A stretch of 64,000 bases of DNA from Megaleporinus macrocephalus (Eukaryota > Chordata > Actinopteri > Characiformes > Anostomidae), in contig CM038725.1 of NCBI GenBank assembly GCA_021613375.1, forward strand, positions 10,849,089 through 10,913,088, read 5' to 3'. Shown here in pieces: positions 11,800 through 23,479 of this stretch. The notes under the pieces are model-generated. The model did not search any database, was not told the DNA's origin, and saw only the letters and a program-made list of their open reading frames with translations. The first letter of the stretch is position 1, and every line of letters begins with the position of its first letter. The translations under genes were made by a program, and so were the position numbers.

Positions 11800-11960
11800 G
11801 CTGGATGGAAAGTTCTTGGGTAAACTAAAGTTCTAACTGGTGTAGACATTATGTGAAGGTTCACTGAACCTTAAAAATAGTTCTTCACTCCAACTTGTCT
11901 CTTCTACAAAGATGGTTCTTTAAAAGGAGCACCCACTCAAAAAATCTCTTTAAAAAAAGT
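11800..11960. mobile_element. GGTTCTTT-type fish MITE fragment
   Basis: Contains GAAGGTTCACTGAACCTTA and GATGGTTCTTTAAAAGG. Together with the AAAGAACCATTTTGG block at 55620-55640 this resembles the common fish miniature repeats built from GGTTCTTT/AAAGAACC. Boundaries are approximate. Confidence 0.4.
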
Positions 11961-12324
11961 GGATCTTATGGGTTAACGCTAAATAATCTAGGCTCCAACA
12001 GTAAACTTAAAATAAATAGAATAAAAGTAAACATACTGTGAAAGTCACACAGGTAGTATTTTGTGAGAGTCTGAGCAGCCGACTCAGAGGGAATATTACC
12101 TTATTGTCTTTTGTGCTGCGATGTTTTGGGAAATTCACACAAGAGTTGACAGGAAGGAATAGAGAGGAGAAGAAAAGGTGTGCTACTGTAAGAAAATCTA
12201 AGGAAAATTGGAAGGGTCATTTGGACTAGTGACTCAAGCAGTGGTTTGAGGCAGATTCAGATCCAGAGTGTTTGGAGGATTCCTTTAACAATGTACTTCA
12301 ATACAGATTGATCCATCAAATAAA

Positions 12325-12530
12325 TGCAGCAGCTGCAGTTTCCATTGTGGCTTTGATGATGAATGGACCAATAGAAATGCTCCAAAATAACTTGGAAAAA
12401 AAAATTCTAGTTCCATTCGACTTGCATTGAAAGTAAAGACAGTTTTGGTGCTCTTCTGTGAAGTTTCAGAGATACTTGTTTTTCGTTGAACAGCAATGAT
12501 ATTCGACGAACATCTATGCAAAAAGATCAT
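12325..12530 (-). mobile_element. Family R element
   Basis: Minus-oriented copy of a short dispersed repeat. Diagnostic blocks are GGACCAATAGAAATGCTCCA, GACTTGCATTGAAAGTAAAG and a GAACAGCAATGATAT terminus at 12487-12505. Full-length copies elsewhere (for example 49243-49495) show inverted ends of the form ATATYGTCGCTGTCCAA. Confidence 0.7.
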
Positions 12531-12649
12531 AATCAGTGATGCATGCTTTATAGGTTATAACGTTCACTCAAAGACTAGTGAGACTACTGTTTACTAGGCT
12601 GAACTTAACTGTGTTTCTTACATACCATGCCCATCTGCTAAAGTGAGTC

Positions 12650-12948
12650 TGTTCAGACACAGATGGCCGTTGCACGAAAATGATAGAGTTTGAAAAGTTT
12701 ATGGCTCAGCATTTTACATCAGAAACCTATCAAAGAAATCTGACCCCAACCCAGGAGATAACAACTTGGCCAGATGGAACATGGAGGCAGGCCTATAAGA
12801 CTGTGCAGTGGCCAGTTGAATTCAGACCATTCAGAGATCTTTCTCAGACCTTCTCAGTTCATGTCTGTACCACAGTATCTTTAAGAATAAAGCATATACT
12901 CTTGACTGGTCCCCCCTTTTCACTTTGACACCAGATGAAGATACAACA
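12650..12948 (+). mobile_element. Solo LTR, family 2, copy 1
   Basis: Shares an ordered series with 24743-25298: ACAGATGG near the start, CAACCCAGGAGATAAC and ACTTGGCCAG, a TATA-like CCTATAAGA, GCAGTGG, CTAAGAATAAAGC (a poly(A) signal), GAACTGGTC-like text and the end TACAACA. TATA box, AATAAA and the terminal CA are the normal LTR plan. This copy has no tandem repeats upstream of the TATA box. Start position is approximate. Confidence 0.7.
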
Positions 12949-13969
12949 GGTGGAAGACCAAAACTGTTGCCCCATCCTACCAATGCTACATGGAAATGTG
13001 GCTAGCCAATCAGAATGCAACTGGCAGAATCCTGACCGTGCAATCAGGTTAACACACTAAAGATATCAGACTCCCAATCTACACGTGGGTCGAGCATCTG
13101 TGGCTGAGACTAGTAACAGTGGGAGTCAATTTTTCTTTGATGTGTGTTTTTACAGTTTCATAGTAGAACATTTCATTTACTACAGGAGACCTCTACTTCC
13201 CATGTCTACCTGTAATGTTGCAAACACACATCGGTGGGAAACAATGCAAAATATTGCATAGTTTATCCTAACTGAAAGCCAGCTAGCTCGAATGGTTTTA
13301 AAACAGATTATAAATAATATTTCACATTTCAAAGAGAGTTTTGCACAGTTCTGTAAAGGCTTTTCCATAGACCATATCAGTCACAGCACTGCTACATAAA
13401 GCAGACAATCTTTCTTGTCAACTACAGTGGCTTAAAACAGTTTTCCATACATGTGCGTATACATGTTATTCAATTGGAAGAATTTGCATATTGTAAATTG
13501 GATGGTCTCCATACAACGCATTTGTTTGTTAGCTGGAGCTGCTTACTAAGCTACTATGCCATTAATGCTACACAGATAGCAATTTAGTAAGTAGCTCACT
13601 AAGGGTGTCAACTCTATCCTTTTGTGTTGAGTGGACAGGTAGATTCTTGCAGATTTTTTTGCTTCATTTTACACCAGGGACTTATTAGTGTATGACAAAT
13701 CAACACTATGAAAGATCTGGGACATCCCTGGTGGATATATGCAAATGCATGCAACATAGGGACCTTCACAAGTGGATGAATCTGAGAAGAATTTAAAAGA
13801 GCATTTAAAAGATTTCAAACTTGTGCATGTAATGTTGATATGTACTCACCTTCACTCACATACTTCAAGTTCAAACAGAAGACTTTAGTCAATGTTTAGG
13901 CCTTAAATGCAAACTCCACCTTATACTGTAAAAGAGGTGATGACAATAAGGCAAAGTTGTATAACATGG
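12949..13969. other. No gene recognised
   Basis: AT-rich sequence. No recognised repeat and no splice-flanked reading frame. Confidence 0.4.
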
Positions 13970-14900
13970 TTTAAAAACCTTATTTTATTATAATACATAC
14001 AGGGGTGTGAGATGGTAATACCCTCAATGGAGGATTTTGGGTTTACATGGGCTTCGTGGACAAGGTCTGTGTGGGTGGGTTGCCGTTTATACACGAGACA
14101 ACTCCAAAAGTGAGGTGGCAGCTAGTAGGGAGTTCAGGTGAGCCTCTCTGGATGTTTGCACAAGCCCTACCTCAGACTATACCAAACCACATACATAACA
14201 CACACTGTACAGTAAGCTTACAATACCATTCACACAGTTGCAACATAAGTATATATATTTACTAGGAACATGATCTCTACAGGTCCTGTGAGAGGAGTGG
14301 ACCTCTTACTCTCATGTCTGTGGGTCCGTCCAACAAGGACAAGAGGAGCGCCTGCTCTAGTCACAGTTCTCTATAGGATCCTCTAAGGACTACAGGTAAG
14401 TCTCATTATATAACCATATGTACAACCAACATAATAGTTATAATACCCGTAGCCTTTGAGGTCAAGTCTTTTTGGAATGTTGGGGCTGGCGACGAGGCGT
14501 ACTACTCACCACATCACAAGGAGGACTCGCAGCCCTGCACCCATTCCATAAATTAGTGTGTTCTTTCTCTACACTTAAAACAGCAATACAAAAGTAGTAT
14601 TTCTAAGCAATTTATTAATGCTAACAGTATTCTGATAATCACCTATTTAAATTCTAACTCTATTAACTCTGCTATTCTAAATATGCAACGTTATTTGTAT
14701 TCCATCACTGCTCGCCACCACGCCGCTGCTACTGTTGCATTGTCTTGGCTCAGCTTAAAGATTCTCCAGCATACAGCTTGTTGTCAATTGCCATCTGAAT
14801 CACTCCTTGGCATGAATGTTGACTCAGTCTCGCTTCACACGCAGTGAGTCATTTTCTCGCAGTTCCTCAGGGACAAACATTGCATTGTGCTGGTTTTTCA
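13970..14900. other. Unassigned GC-richer block, possible repeat
   Basis: Composition rises between about 14030 and 14560, with phrases such as GTGGGTCCGTCC and GGGGCTGGCGACGAGG. It begins with an A/T-rich stretch that on the minus strand reads as an AATAAA-type signal. It could be an LTR or an untranslated part of a retroelement in minus orientation, but I found no second copy here and no terminal duplication. Confidence 0.3.
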
Positions 14901-15149
14901 ATTTTCACTTTTTTTTGCCATAGATTGACTTGCCTTGTTATGTTTCAGGAAATAGCAGTCTGAGCTCAGAAGACTACAGTACATCTACTATCACATAACA
15001 CGGAATTGTCGCATGAAAGGAACTGTGTGTATTTTGGAGGTGTGACCGCAGCAGTGGTGGAATTATTTTTGCCTAGGGAGCTACGGGGGGCTGAAACTTA
15101 GCAGTTTACATACTGTCTCCAAAAGGTGAACACAGGTTATGGCACGATT

Positions 15150-15400
15150 CAGTACTGTGTGAAAGTCTTGGGTATCCAAGAAGGTAGCTTAAACTGTTTA
15201 TTTATATTTGCAGTAAGTGTTTAAAAATTACATTACAAATCCATTCCATTTAAATGTAATAAGAATTTCAGATTATGTACTTGCTGTGATGTAAAGAAAC
15301 AAAGAACTATCAGCACTTTATTTATTTATTATTCATTTAGCTCTGTTAGATGAACAGTTATAAAAACACAGGTTGCGTCCTGACTGCACATGGCAAAGAT
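15150..15400. mobile_element. Fragment with a Tc1-type CAGTACTGTG terminus
   Basis: CAGTACTGTGTGAAAGTCTT is close to the CAGTACTGTGCAAAAGTCTT terminus of a common fish Tc1-like family. The following 230 bp is AT-rich with no transposase frame. Confidence 0.45.
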
Positions 15401-15597
15401 TGGTTAAATTCCATTAGCAGCATGCCTGACTTCATTTAATGAAGGACTGATTAGCTGAAGCAGGTAAACACATATGCAGACATATTCTTGTATTAGCATT
15501 TTTAAACAAATTAATTTATACAGAAATGGGTTTTTCATAGTGCACATGCATAATACACACACACACAGAAATGTGCACTGATGCATATGGAATGTAC

Positions 15598-15825
15598 AGA
15601 TATATTGTCGCTGTCCAAAGACGACATGTTGATTTAAATTTTTCTACATCATGAATACAGCAGCTGTCCTTTAGAGCCTTAGAAAAAGTTCTGATTATTG
15701 GAAAATCTTCAAAAACACGCAAAGTTAATGTTAAAAAAATTATATAAATCATTCATTACAAAGGCTACGTTTATTGTCTCATGTAATGGAAATCATTTTT
15801 TGGGACAGCAACAATATATAGAATG
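15598..15825 (-). mobile_element. Family R element, diverged copy with both ends
   Basis: Left end GATATATTGTCGCTGTCCAA and right end GGGACAGCAACAATATATA are inverted and match the family R termini. The interior keeps CTACATCATGAATACAGCAG and is otherwise heavily diverged. Confidence 0.6.
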
Positions 15826-17054
15826 AATGTGATATATGGAATGAGCATTGATACATATGAACAATCAGCGCTCATTAAATACATGAGTTTGGCTTCCTAT
15901 ATTCCTGCAGGAGATCATTTAGTGGTGCAACTCCCCACCAACTAATAGTCATTGTCTATCAAACTAGATGTTTCGTACATGCTTTTGTATTGACAAGTAG
16001 AAAAGAAACACAGTTAAATGAACCTGCACCCTGCTAGTAAAGGGCTACGGCGAACATCATATGTGGGTTTGCTTGGATGCATTAGTGGCTGCATTTCAGA
16101 GATAACAGACTTGCTAAATGAGAGGACCTTGGAATTTCCAGTAAACGTGTATGTTCTGTTGATTTTCATATTGACCTTAGCATTTCTCGCTCTCCCCCAC
16201 CTCCCATTTCCACTATGCACAATTTATTTTGTACCACTCCTATAACAGGTAGTAAAGCAGAAGTGCATCCCATACATAAACCTAGCCTAAGCTTTGTAGA
16301 ATTTATTGTGATTTACTAAAGTTCACACTGCAGATAAACAGCATCAGAACACCACTATTTGTGTTAGCATCTGGTCTCTTCAGTGAGATTCGCCCAGTGA
16401 CATATACCCTATAAAATGAAAACCACACCAGCTTTTTCTAGCACCAAGCTTGAGCTGCAAGTTTGACGGATATAGAAAACATGTCATGTAAACAATGCTG
16501 ATTGACTGGTGGCAGCATCTTCAACCTGGGGTTCATGACAACAGCCATGCTTGGGCACGAGGACCATTCACTGCATTGTTAGTGTACTAACTCAAAGAAA
16601 AATGAGAAATGATGTGAAAGTTAGTGGGTTTTTTTTTTTTTTTTTAGGGTGTATAAACTTTCCCCCGAAACCGATGACTGGAAAAACAATACATATCAGG
16701 AGCTATATTAACCTTATTATATTATATAAGTATTTATTTAATTTACACTACTCCAACAATGCTATTTTCTATGGGCACTGTAATAGCTTAGTGCTAACAT
16801 AACACTGCAAATGCTAACAGCAGACAGACATCAAGGTAACTTTTACTCTGCATACTGTTTTACAGAGTTATTCTGTAAGTATTTTAACAAGCTAACTTTG
16901 ATACACCAAGTTATCCAACAGATCTAGCACACTAACAGTGTGGGAGACCAGTAGCTAGGTGGAGAGTTCATGTCTTTATTTATCGCTGTAGCTGGAATCG
17001 GCTCTCAAATGTACTGTTTAAGAGCAGCTAACAGATTACGGACTGTATTCCATC
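15826..17054. other. No gene recognised
   Basis: AT-rich, with a T18 run near 16630. Open frames of 75-83 codons are unsupported. Confidence 0.4.
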
Positions 17055-17400
17055 TGAACAGTCCACCAACCAGCAACATCCAGATAACTGCGTTCTGTGG
17101 GCTACGTCCTGTGACCACTCATGAAGGACTAGAGGAATACAAACTACGTAGCAACAGCTGAGTTACTGTTGTTGACACACCTACCCTGCCCGTCTGCTTT
17201 GTAGATATTAGTCAAAGTGTGGAGATCAGGTGAACACAGCGTTTGAGTACTTCAGCAGCAATGCTGTGTCTGATCCACTCATACCAGCAGAACACACCAC
17301 CACCATGCCTGCCCTGTGGTGGTCCTATTTGCTGATGAATAAGGTGAAGATAAAACAAAACCATGTGTAAGTGTAAAACTACAAAGTGCTCCTAACACTT
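17055..17400. mobile_element. Palindromic element, family P, truncated copy
   Basis: Contains the family P centre (ACTCATGAAGGACTAGAGGA), GCTGTGTCTGATCCACTCAT and the terminus AAACTACAAAGTGCTCCTA. Most of the left half is missing or eroded. Confidence 0.75.
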
Positions 17401-17425
17401 TCTCCTAACACAGAAACAAGGTGGA

Positions 17426-17430
<5 letters not shown>

Positions 17431-17488
<58 letters not shown>
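17431..17488. repeat. (AT)29 microsatellite
   Basis: Pure AT dinucleotide run directly after the family P copy. Confidence 0.98.
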
Positions 17489-17492
<4 letters not shown>

Positions 17493-17494
17493 TG

Positions 17495-18160
17495 GAAGAA
17501 TCGATAGGCTATGTATTGGTATCGGACGATTTTTTTTTATCAAAATACGTGATTGGTGATCGGCCGATATTTCTCCAATTTAGCCAATTATGAGAGCCGA
17601 TTGATGACGTTAAACAAATGAGCCTAATTTCTGTATTTCCAGCAAGCATTTCATCCAGGAAGAGGAGCCCTCAGGCCAGCTCCCAGCAATTGCTATCTGA
17701 ACCACTAGGTGGAAATACACTCCCTTTCATTTCCGACAAACTGACTAAAGCAGCGGCGTCGCGAAAAAGGAAGCGCTTATAGAAAGTATGTCCGTCTGAC
17801 AGTGTTTTACCGTATGTGACGCAGACTCATCCTAGGACGTTTTTAAAATGAGTAAAATCAGTGTGTCTCGTTGAGGAACCAAAACAAACATTTAACTCTA
17901 CTAATCTGATACAGCACTGCACGCGGCTGAACACAGTGAGTATCAGCAAACAGCAGAGCTAGCACGCACAGCTAGCACAAAACAAACAACCCAGATCACC
18001 ATGCAGACCAGATATGACCGGTTCGAACAGAAAAGCAGCAACAATTCAAGATCTACATTTAATGATTACAGATTGTAGTTTAAAATAACCAGAGTCTGCG
18101 TTTAATGGCTGCAGTTTTTACTGCATGTATTTAATTAGCTTTTTCCATTTTACACTATAG
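17495..18160. other. Unassigned repeat-like block with CGGCCGAT motif
   Basis: ATTGGTATCGGACGAT and GATCGGCCGATAT near 17517-17570 are phrases I associate with ends of hAT-type non-autonomous elements in fish. The following sequence is CpG-richer (for example GCGGCGTCGCG at 17753). No coding frame or matching second terminus was found, so the class is a guess. Confidence 0.35.
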
Positions 18161-18188
18161 GTATAAATGTATTGATTACAGTATTGGG

Positions 18189-18191
<3 letters not shown>

Positions 18192-18235
<44 letters not shown>
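18192..18235. repeat. (TA)22 microsatellite
   Basis: Pure TA run abutting the 3-prime end of the LINE fragment. Confidence 0.98.
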
Positions 18236-18238
<3 letters not shown>

Positions 18239-18770
18239 CATCCATCCATTATCTACCGCTTTTCCGGGGATCCGGGGCGTTCCCAGGCCAGCTGAGAGAT
18301 ATAATCCCTCCAGCGTGTCCTAGGGGTCTCCGCCCGATTGGACATGTATGGAATACCTCCACAGGGAGGCTCCAGGAGGCATCATAACCAGGTGCCCAAA
18401 CCACCTCAACTGGTTCTTCCCCCCCATATAATCATCTTTGAGGGTAAGATCCAACACCCTACAGAGAAAACTGATTTCAGCAGCTTGCATCGCATTCTTT
18501 CAGTCACCACCCAAAGCTTGTGACCATAGGTGAGAGTAGGAACGTAGCTTGACCTACAAATCTAGAGCTTGGCTTACCTCTCTCTTCACCAGGACAGACC
18601 AATACAGAACCCGCATTACTGCAGACGCTGTGCCAATTCACCTGTTAGCCTGCCGCTCCATCCTTCCCTCACTCAAGAACAAGACCCCGAGATACTTAAA
18701 CTCCTCCACTTGAGGGCAGAAGATGATTTTTAACCTGGAGAGGGCATTCCACCCATTACCAACTGAAATA
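18236..18770 (-). pseudogene. LINE reverse transcriptase 3-prime fragment
   Basis: The minus strand corresponds to the C-terminal end of the open frame of a common teleost non-LTR retrotransposon plus its short 3-prime region. On the plus strand the order is CCATCCATCCATTATCTACC (reverse complement of the tail), CCAGGCCAGCTGAGAGA, GTGTCCTAGG, GGAGGCTCCAGGAGGCATC, AACCAGGTGCCCAAACCACC, TGACCATAGGTGAGAGTAGG and AACAAGACCCCGAGATACTT. On the minus strand these match the C-terminal RT region of the family. About 85 bp present in intact relatives is missing after 18270; that part survives at 41165-41300. Frameshifts and stops make it dead. It is bracketed by TA microsatellites. Confidence 0.85.
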
Positions 18771-18771
18771 T

Positions 18772-18775
<4 letters not shown>

Positions 18776-18862
<87 letters not shown>
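18776..18862. repeat. (TA)n microsatellite, 87 bp
   Basis: Pure TA run on the other side of the LINE fragment. Confidence 0.98.
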
Positions 18863-18868
<6 letters not shown>

Positions 18869-19249
18869 CAAAGAAAGTTTATAGTGTTTGTCCAATAGCT
18901 AAGCAAGTACATACAACCAGCCAAACCTTGAGAATATTTATGGTTGTCTTCCTAGAGATGGATTAACCCTAGTCTTTCCATAAATTGCAGTTTCAATGGT
19001 GGTTCACTGTCAGAAACTGATATTAATAAACCTAAATATAGACTAAAGGGGTCTAGAACAGTAAAACTATGGACCTGATTTATGAAATACACCAAATGCC
19101 TGAAGCAAGTGGTATAAAATACAACTACGCCTGTAAAGATTTTTCATGGGTCGCTTATGGCCTGAACCATTCAGCATGTAAGTATTCGATCTTTTTCATG
19201 ATGCTGTTTGTGTAGGTGTGCAACCTGTGATCTGTTTTATGCATCCATA

Positions 19250-19610
19250 TAGACACACACACTAACGCACAGCAGACCCGAACGCATAGCACCTCAGCAG
19301 CAGTCTAATTCCCCCGAGATAGACCATACCACCTGTGTGAGAGCAGTGTGTGCATCACGCTTGCCAGGATCAGATCAGTCCACTAATAGGCTCCCTGGAA
19401 TAAGACCACCTCAGAGACAGCTCCAAAATCGCTGCGGGGATGAATAGAACCTGCCCGTCGAAATGAGCTTCACGATTTCCATCCATTAACTAACCGTTCC
19501 TTTCAGCTTAGCTTTACTTTAAGTGGCCCTCAAAAGTAGCATTACGGGCCTTTGAAAGGCTTCGGCAAACAGCTCGCTTAAAAGGCTAGTCAGGCGGGCG
19601 AGGATAGAAT
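19250..19610. promoter_or_regulatory. Candidate conserved non-coding island 1
   Basis: Non-repetitive block of higher GC with no long open frame. It contains a 46-bp module (19515-19560) matching 29694-29739 at 37 of 46 positions. Function is inferred from composition and the shared module only. Confidence 0.4.
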
Positions 19611-20324
19611 ATCAAGTGAAGGATTTAAAAGGTTGAAAAGTTTTATATGGTATAATGTGTGGCCTAGCCTAGTTTTGTTTATTTATTTTTAAAGATTCCA
19701 GTGACTAGTCAGATACGCCAATAATGCAAAGCTTCTTCAAGGTGCACCAAGTAAGTCCAGATTACCATGCATGTTTCATGTTGTCCTCATTTACATTAAG
19801 GTAGACGTCAGGTAGTCCTGCTGTCCCACCTTCCTAGAGTGTGTTTTGCTGCTAAATGTGGCCAAAAACCATCCACTTTATTCTGCAGGACCATAGAGCG
19901 GTGTTTGATGTATGGATGAACTATAAGGCTGCATGATCTTTTAAAAGAAGGCAACCAAAACACACAGGACAGTAATGTGTGAGAAAACACACAAAAATAT
20001 TATTTAAAGCTGCTGATTGATTCATAGAACATGACATTTTAAAATGTGAATAAATGCTTGTTTAACTGAGATCTGGAAATCTAATGTTGTAGTAGATTCG
20101 AGTCAGAGTCATAACCAAGAATAGGTCAAGACTATGAGCTTTAGCGATCAAGACCAAGAATGTCAGAAACACAGACAAAACCAATTTAAGTATTATTTGT
20201 TTTTTCCTCCCATAAAAAAAATAAAAAACATTAAAGAAAACATAAAACTTATATTGTATATATTCAGATATATCACATTTTATAATCTTATCAAAATACA
20301 AAATTATATAGTCTAAAATGTTAT

Positions 20325-20374
<50 letters not shown>

Positions 20375-21257
20375 ATAAAGTCAAACATTGTATTTTAACT
20401 GAAACTAGTAAGAGCTCTAGACTTGTTTAAAGGCTTGCATCGTAAGAGGCTGGTGTTCACAGTCTGGGCAAACTTATCAGAAGGAACACAGCTTTATATA
20501 CCCTATTAGTTATTACTTATTACAGGATGGAAAACTGAGTAGATGTAAAGATGAAGAAATGTAGTAGTTCAATGTGTTTGTGTTTAATCTATCATTAAAT
20601 AATCAACTACTCAAACATTCTAATTTAGTAAAGTAGCCTTCATGCCGATACAGTGGGTAAAAGTACAGACAACGACCTAAATAAGTTTGTTGTTGCATTG
20701 TCTGTTATGCATTACAGTAACTGTGACTAACAGGGATGAGTTAATAGTATTACACCGTCACATACAGTAATAAGTACCAAGAGGGATAGAGAAGGATACA
20801 CTTCATGATGTTCTGTCAACAAATTTAATATCTGGGTGAATCTGAAGTTTAAAGTGTACATATTTTAATATGTTGAGCTCTACCTGTAAATACTATATTT
20901 ATATTACATACAGTAGAACATACTTGTCCTTGGAGACATTTCAACTAGACTGTGTCAGAATACAGGCTAGTGCTGAATGACTAATACAGCCCAGCGACAG
21001 CCAAGTGACTAATACAGTTAACTCTAGAGCTAAACAATATAATATTTACTACCAAGTTAACAGGTAAACATAATACTTAAAGAAACAATTACTTAGTGTT
21101 GTGCATGCTCAGGTTCAGAATAAAGAAAGGTGTCTGTTATTGCTGTTTCATTCTGATTTAGTTGATATTCCATAATAATTCAGTTTCCAGTTACCTCAGA
21201 AGCATCAGACTCAAACCGATTCTAAATTAAGATTGGAATGGAATGAGGCTGAGACAT
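19611..21257. other. No gene recognised; (ATT)n at 20327-20374
   Basis: AT-rich sequence with an ATT trinucleotide array of about 48 bp. The poly-isoleucine open frame on the minus strand is a product of that array. Confidence 0.5.
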
Positions 21258-21815
21258 CTAGGGTGTGTCTCAAAACTGAGTGAGCTCCTACATAGGCAGC
21301 ATTTTACGTCATAGTATGCGCTCCCGACATGTAGACAGTCCCAATTCTTACATACCTTAAACATGCTGTCTACTGAGGAGCCTTATTTTGGCCCGATTTT
21401 AAGGAAGCAAATCTACGAGCAGTGAAGTGGTTTTAAAATGTGAGTTATTTTGATTCTCTCTGGAGTTTTAATGTGTTTCTGGTCATATAATCACACAAAA
21501 CAGTATTTTATGATCAACCCTGTAACGAGTCCTTCACCATTTAGCAGTTTTATTCTCGAGCCATTAGCATTTATGCTAGCGGATTTTTAAGCCTCGGGCT
21601 ATTGTTTTGGATGCCGGCTGGTAACTTAGCAACCAGCTTAACAACGGTTGCGTGCTGCAGTGGGCGGGAACAAGCCGTGACGCAGTCTCTCTCTAACTAG
21701 AGTGTCTCAGTAATCTGTTTATGAGGAGAGATGAGGAGACAACGCTGCTACTTAAACAGCTGCCTACCTAGACAGTCTACTTACACTCTCACTAGGTTTT
21801 GAGACACACCCCTAG
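21258..21815. mobile_element. Non-autonomous DNA transposon (MITE), 558 bp
   Basis: The termini are inverted: CTAGGGTGTGTCTCAAAAC at the left and GTTTTGAGACACACCCCTAG at the right. The similarity continues inward (TGAGTGAG against CTCTCACTAG). The interior is CpG-richer (GGGCGGGAACAAGCCGTGAC) and has no transposase frame. The family is familiar in fish; I cannot fix its superfamily because the target duplication is not clear. Confidence 0.8.
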
Positions 21816-22604
21816 TGATGCGACACCTGGTTTTGAGTAGTACACCACCACTGAAATCAGCATTTTGTACATTACAGCATAGTCAACATCTCATTACACG
21901 AAGATGGAAAAGTATACAGAGCACGTAGTCAATGAAACGCTGTTCTTGTATTTTAGCACAACTGCTTGTATCTGTGAAGAAGAACAAATTACACATGCCA
22001 CTCTGAACACAAGCACATCACCAAGGACTTGTTGTTACCTTAAGTTGTGGAAAGCAGAAGCTGATGGTTTTATTGCTATCTAGGTTCCACTACATTAGTG
22101 GACATAAGCTGAAATGTCTTTCTCTGACAAACTAACATGCTCATGCATCGTCCACTGAGGAGAAAAGATGACTAGTCTTTTTTAACTCAACACTGAACCC
22201 TGATGAAGAGGTGGTCTCTGGTACTCACCCCGTACAATAAGTTCCCTCTGTTTTCTGAACATAGTCATAACATCACATGAACACTTCATAACATTCATAA
22301 AAAGTTTAAACCTGTGTTCATAAAAGTGTATATGTTTTGCATGACATTAACATTGACTACAACTTTTTACCTAGAAACATATTTCAAAATATCAAAGTCT
22401 ACAATAAATAAATAAATAAAATGTTTTTGGACACCCAACTTTTAGACAGAAAATGCTTTGACATCTGTCATTGTGTCCTCTAGACTATGAATCTTTTTGA
22501 TCTGTGTTTTGCTACTATTGCTTCTTTAAAATCTTATTGTGCCAGAGGAGTTAATTTAACAGTCTGTACCTTGTGGAGGAGAATGTTATGTATTAATAGA
22601 GTAC
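21816..22604. other. No gene recognised
   Basis: AT-rich sequence without recognised repeats. Confidence 0.4.
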
Positions 22605-22626
22605 ATATATATATATATATATATAT
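22605..22626. repeat. (AT)11 microsatellite
   Basis: Short AT run downstream, on the minus strand, of the candidate exon. Confidence 0.95.
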
Positions 22627-22725
22627 TTTTTAATCTTAAGTTTTAGGTGTTTTTCATTATTACACTGTATGTGACCTCAAAGGTTAAAGAACAGGTTTTA
22701 TTTAGGCAGTTAAAATTAGACTTAC

Positions 22726-22827
22726 CTTCTTCATTTTCTGCAGCAGCCACTGCTGTGTTTCCTTCTTCAGTTTTCATGGTTAAGGCTTCAGGTTTCCTCC
22801 AGTGTTTGCAGCATGTTCTCCACATAT
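22726..22827 (-). CDS. Candidate internal coding exon, 34 codons, phase 1-1
   Basis: On the minus strand an acceptor (TTTTATTACTAG) precedes a 102-nt block that ends GAAGAAG, followed by GTAAGTC, a near-consensus donor. Only one frame is open; it reads MWRTCCKHWRKPEALTMK and then a Glu/Ala/Asn-rich acidic stretch. The exon starts with the last two bases of a codon and ends with the first base of the next, so it is symmetric phase 1 and could be skipped without a frameshift, as is usual for exons of cell-surface proteins. The CC next to basic residues would suit a cytoplasmic segment just inside a membrane helix, but no helix is in this exon. GC content is well above the flanks. I do not recognise the protein. 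If real, the flanking tens of kilobases are intron of a minus-strand gene; it may also be chance. Confidence 0.5.
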
Positions 22828-23120
22828 CTAGTAATAAAAGTATATTAAAAAATATATGTTTTTCTATTTTCAAGAATAGTAATATAGCTTTCTAGCCAAT
22901 TTCTACTGAATGATTGGTGTATATAAATATACACATAGCCTAATGTACAGTTTCATTAATAATTTACAGTGAATATGCAATCACATAGCTGGTACAGCAT
23001 CTCATGTTAAACAAAATAAATTCACAACTAAGATATTTAGTTATTTATTTACTTTGACAGTGACTTCCAATTCCAAGCAATGGAAACCAGAGCTGATTCC
23101 AAAGTAAAATCTTCAATATT

Positions 23121-23124
<4 letters not shown>

Positions 23125-23190
<66 letters not shown>
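23125..23190. repeat. (TA)n followed by T34
   Basis: A TA run to about 23157 continues into a homopolymer T run to 23190. Confidence 0.97.
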
Positions 23191-23193
<3 letters not shown>

Positions 23194-23479
23194 GTGTGTG
23201 TAAAACAGTTGTTTTCTGTTTTTTCTTGGATTTATGTTTGGTTACCTGAGAGTAAAGAAGAGGTTAAATAGAGAATAAATACAAGTAGGACATAAATACC
23301 ACCTTGTTGTGCTTATCTGCCACAAGCCACAAGTAGAAAGTTATAATGATCACTACTCTTAAGTACGCAATGTTCACTGGATCTGAAACAACTAACTCTC
23401 TTTTAGTTTAGGGAAACCATTTTTATATGTATTTCTACATATACTGTAACTTTGTTACAGCTCTAGTAGGTGCACCTAC

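Noticed and set aside
14030..14560. A possible LTR in minus orientation
   Set aside because: No second copy, TG/CA ends or target duplication could be found; left as an unassigned block.
20062..20388. A 108-codon minus-strand frame with a poly-Ile start
   Set aside because: The poly-Ile run is an ATT trinucleotide array and the rest is very AT-rich with no splice sites.
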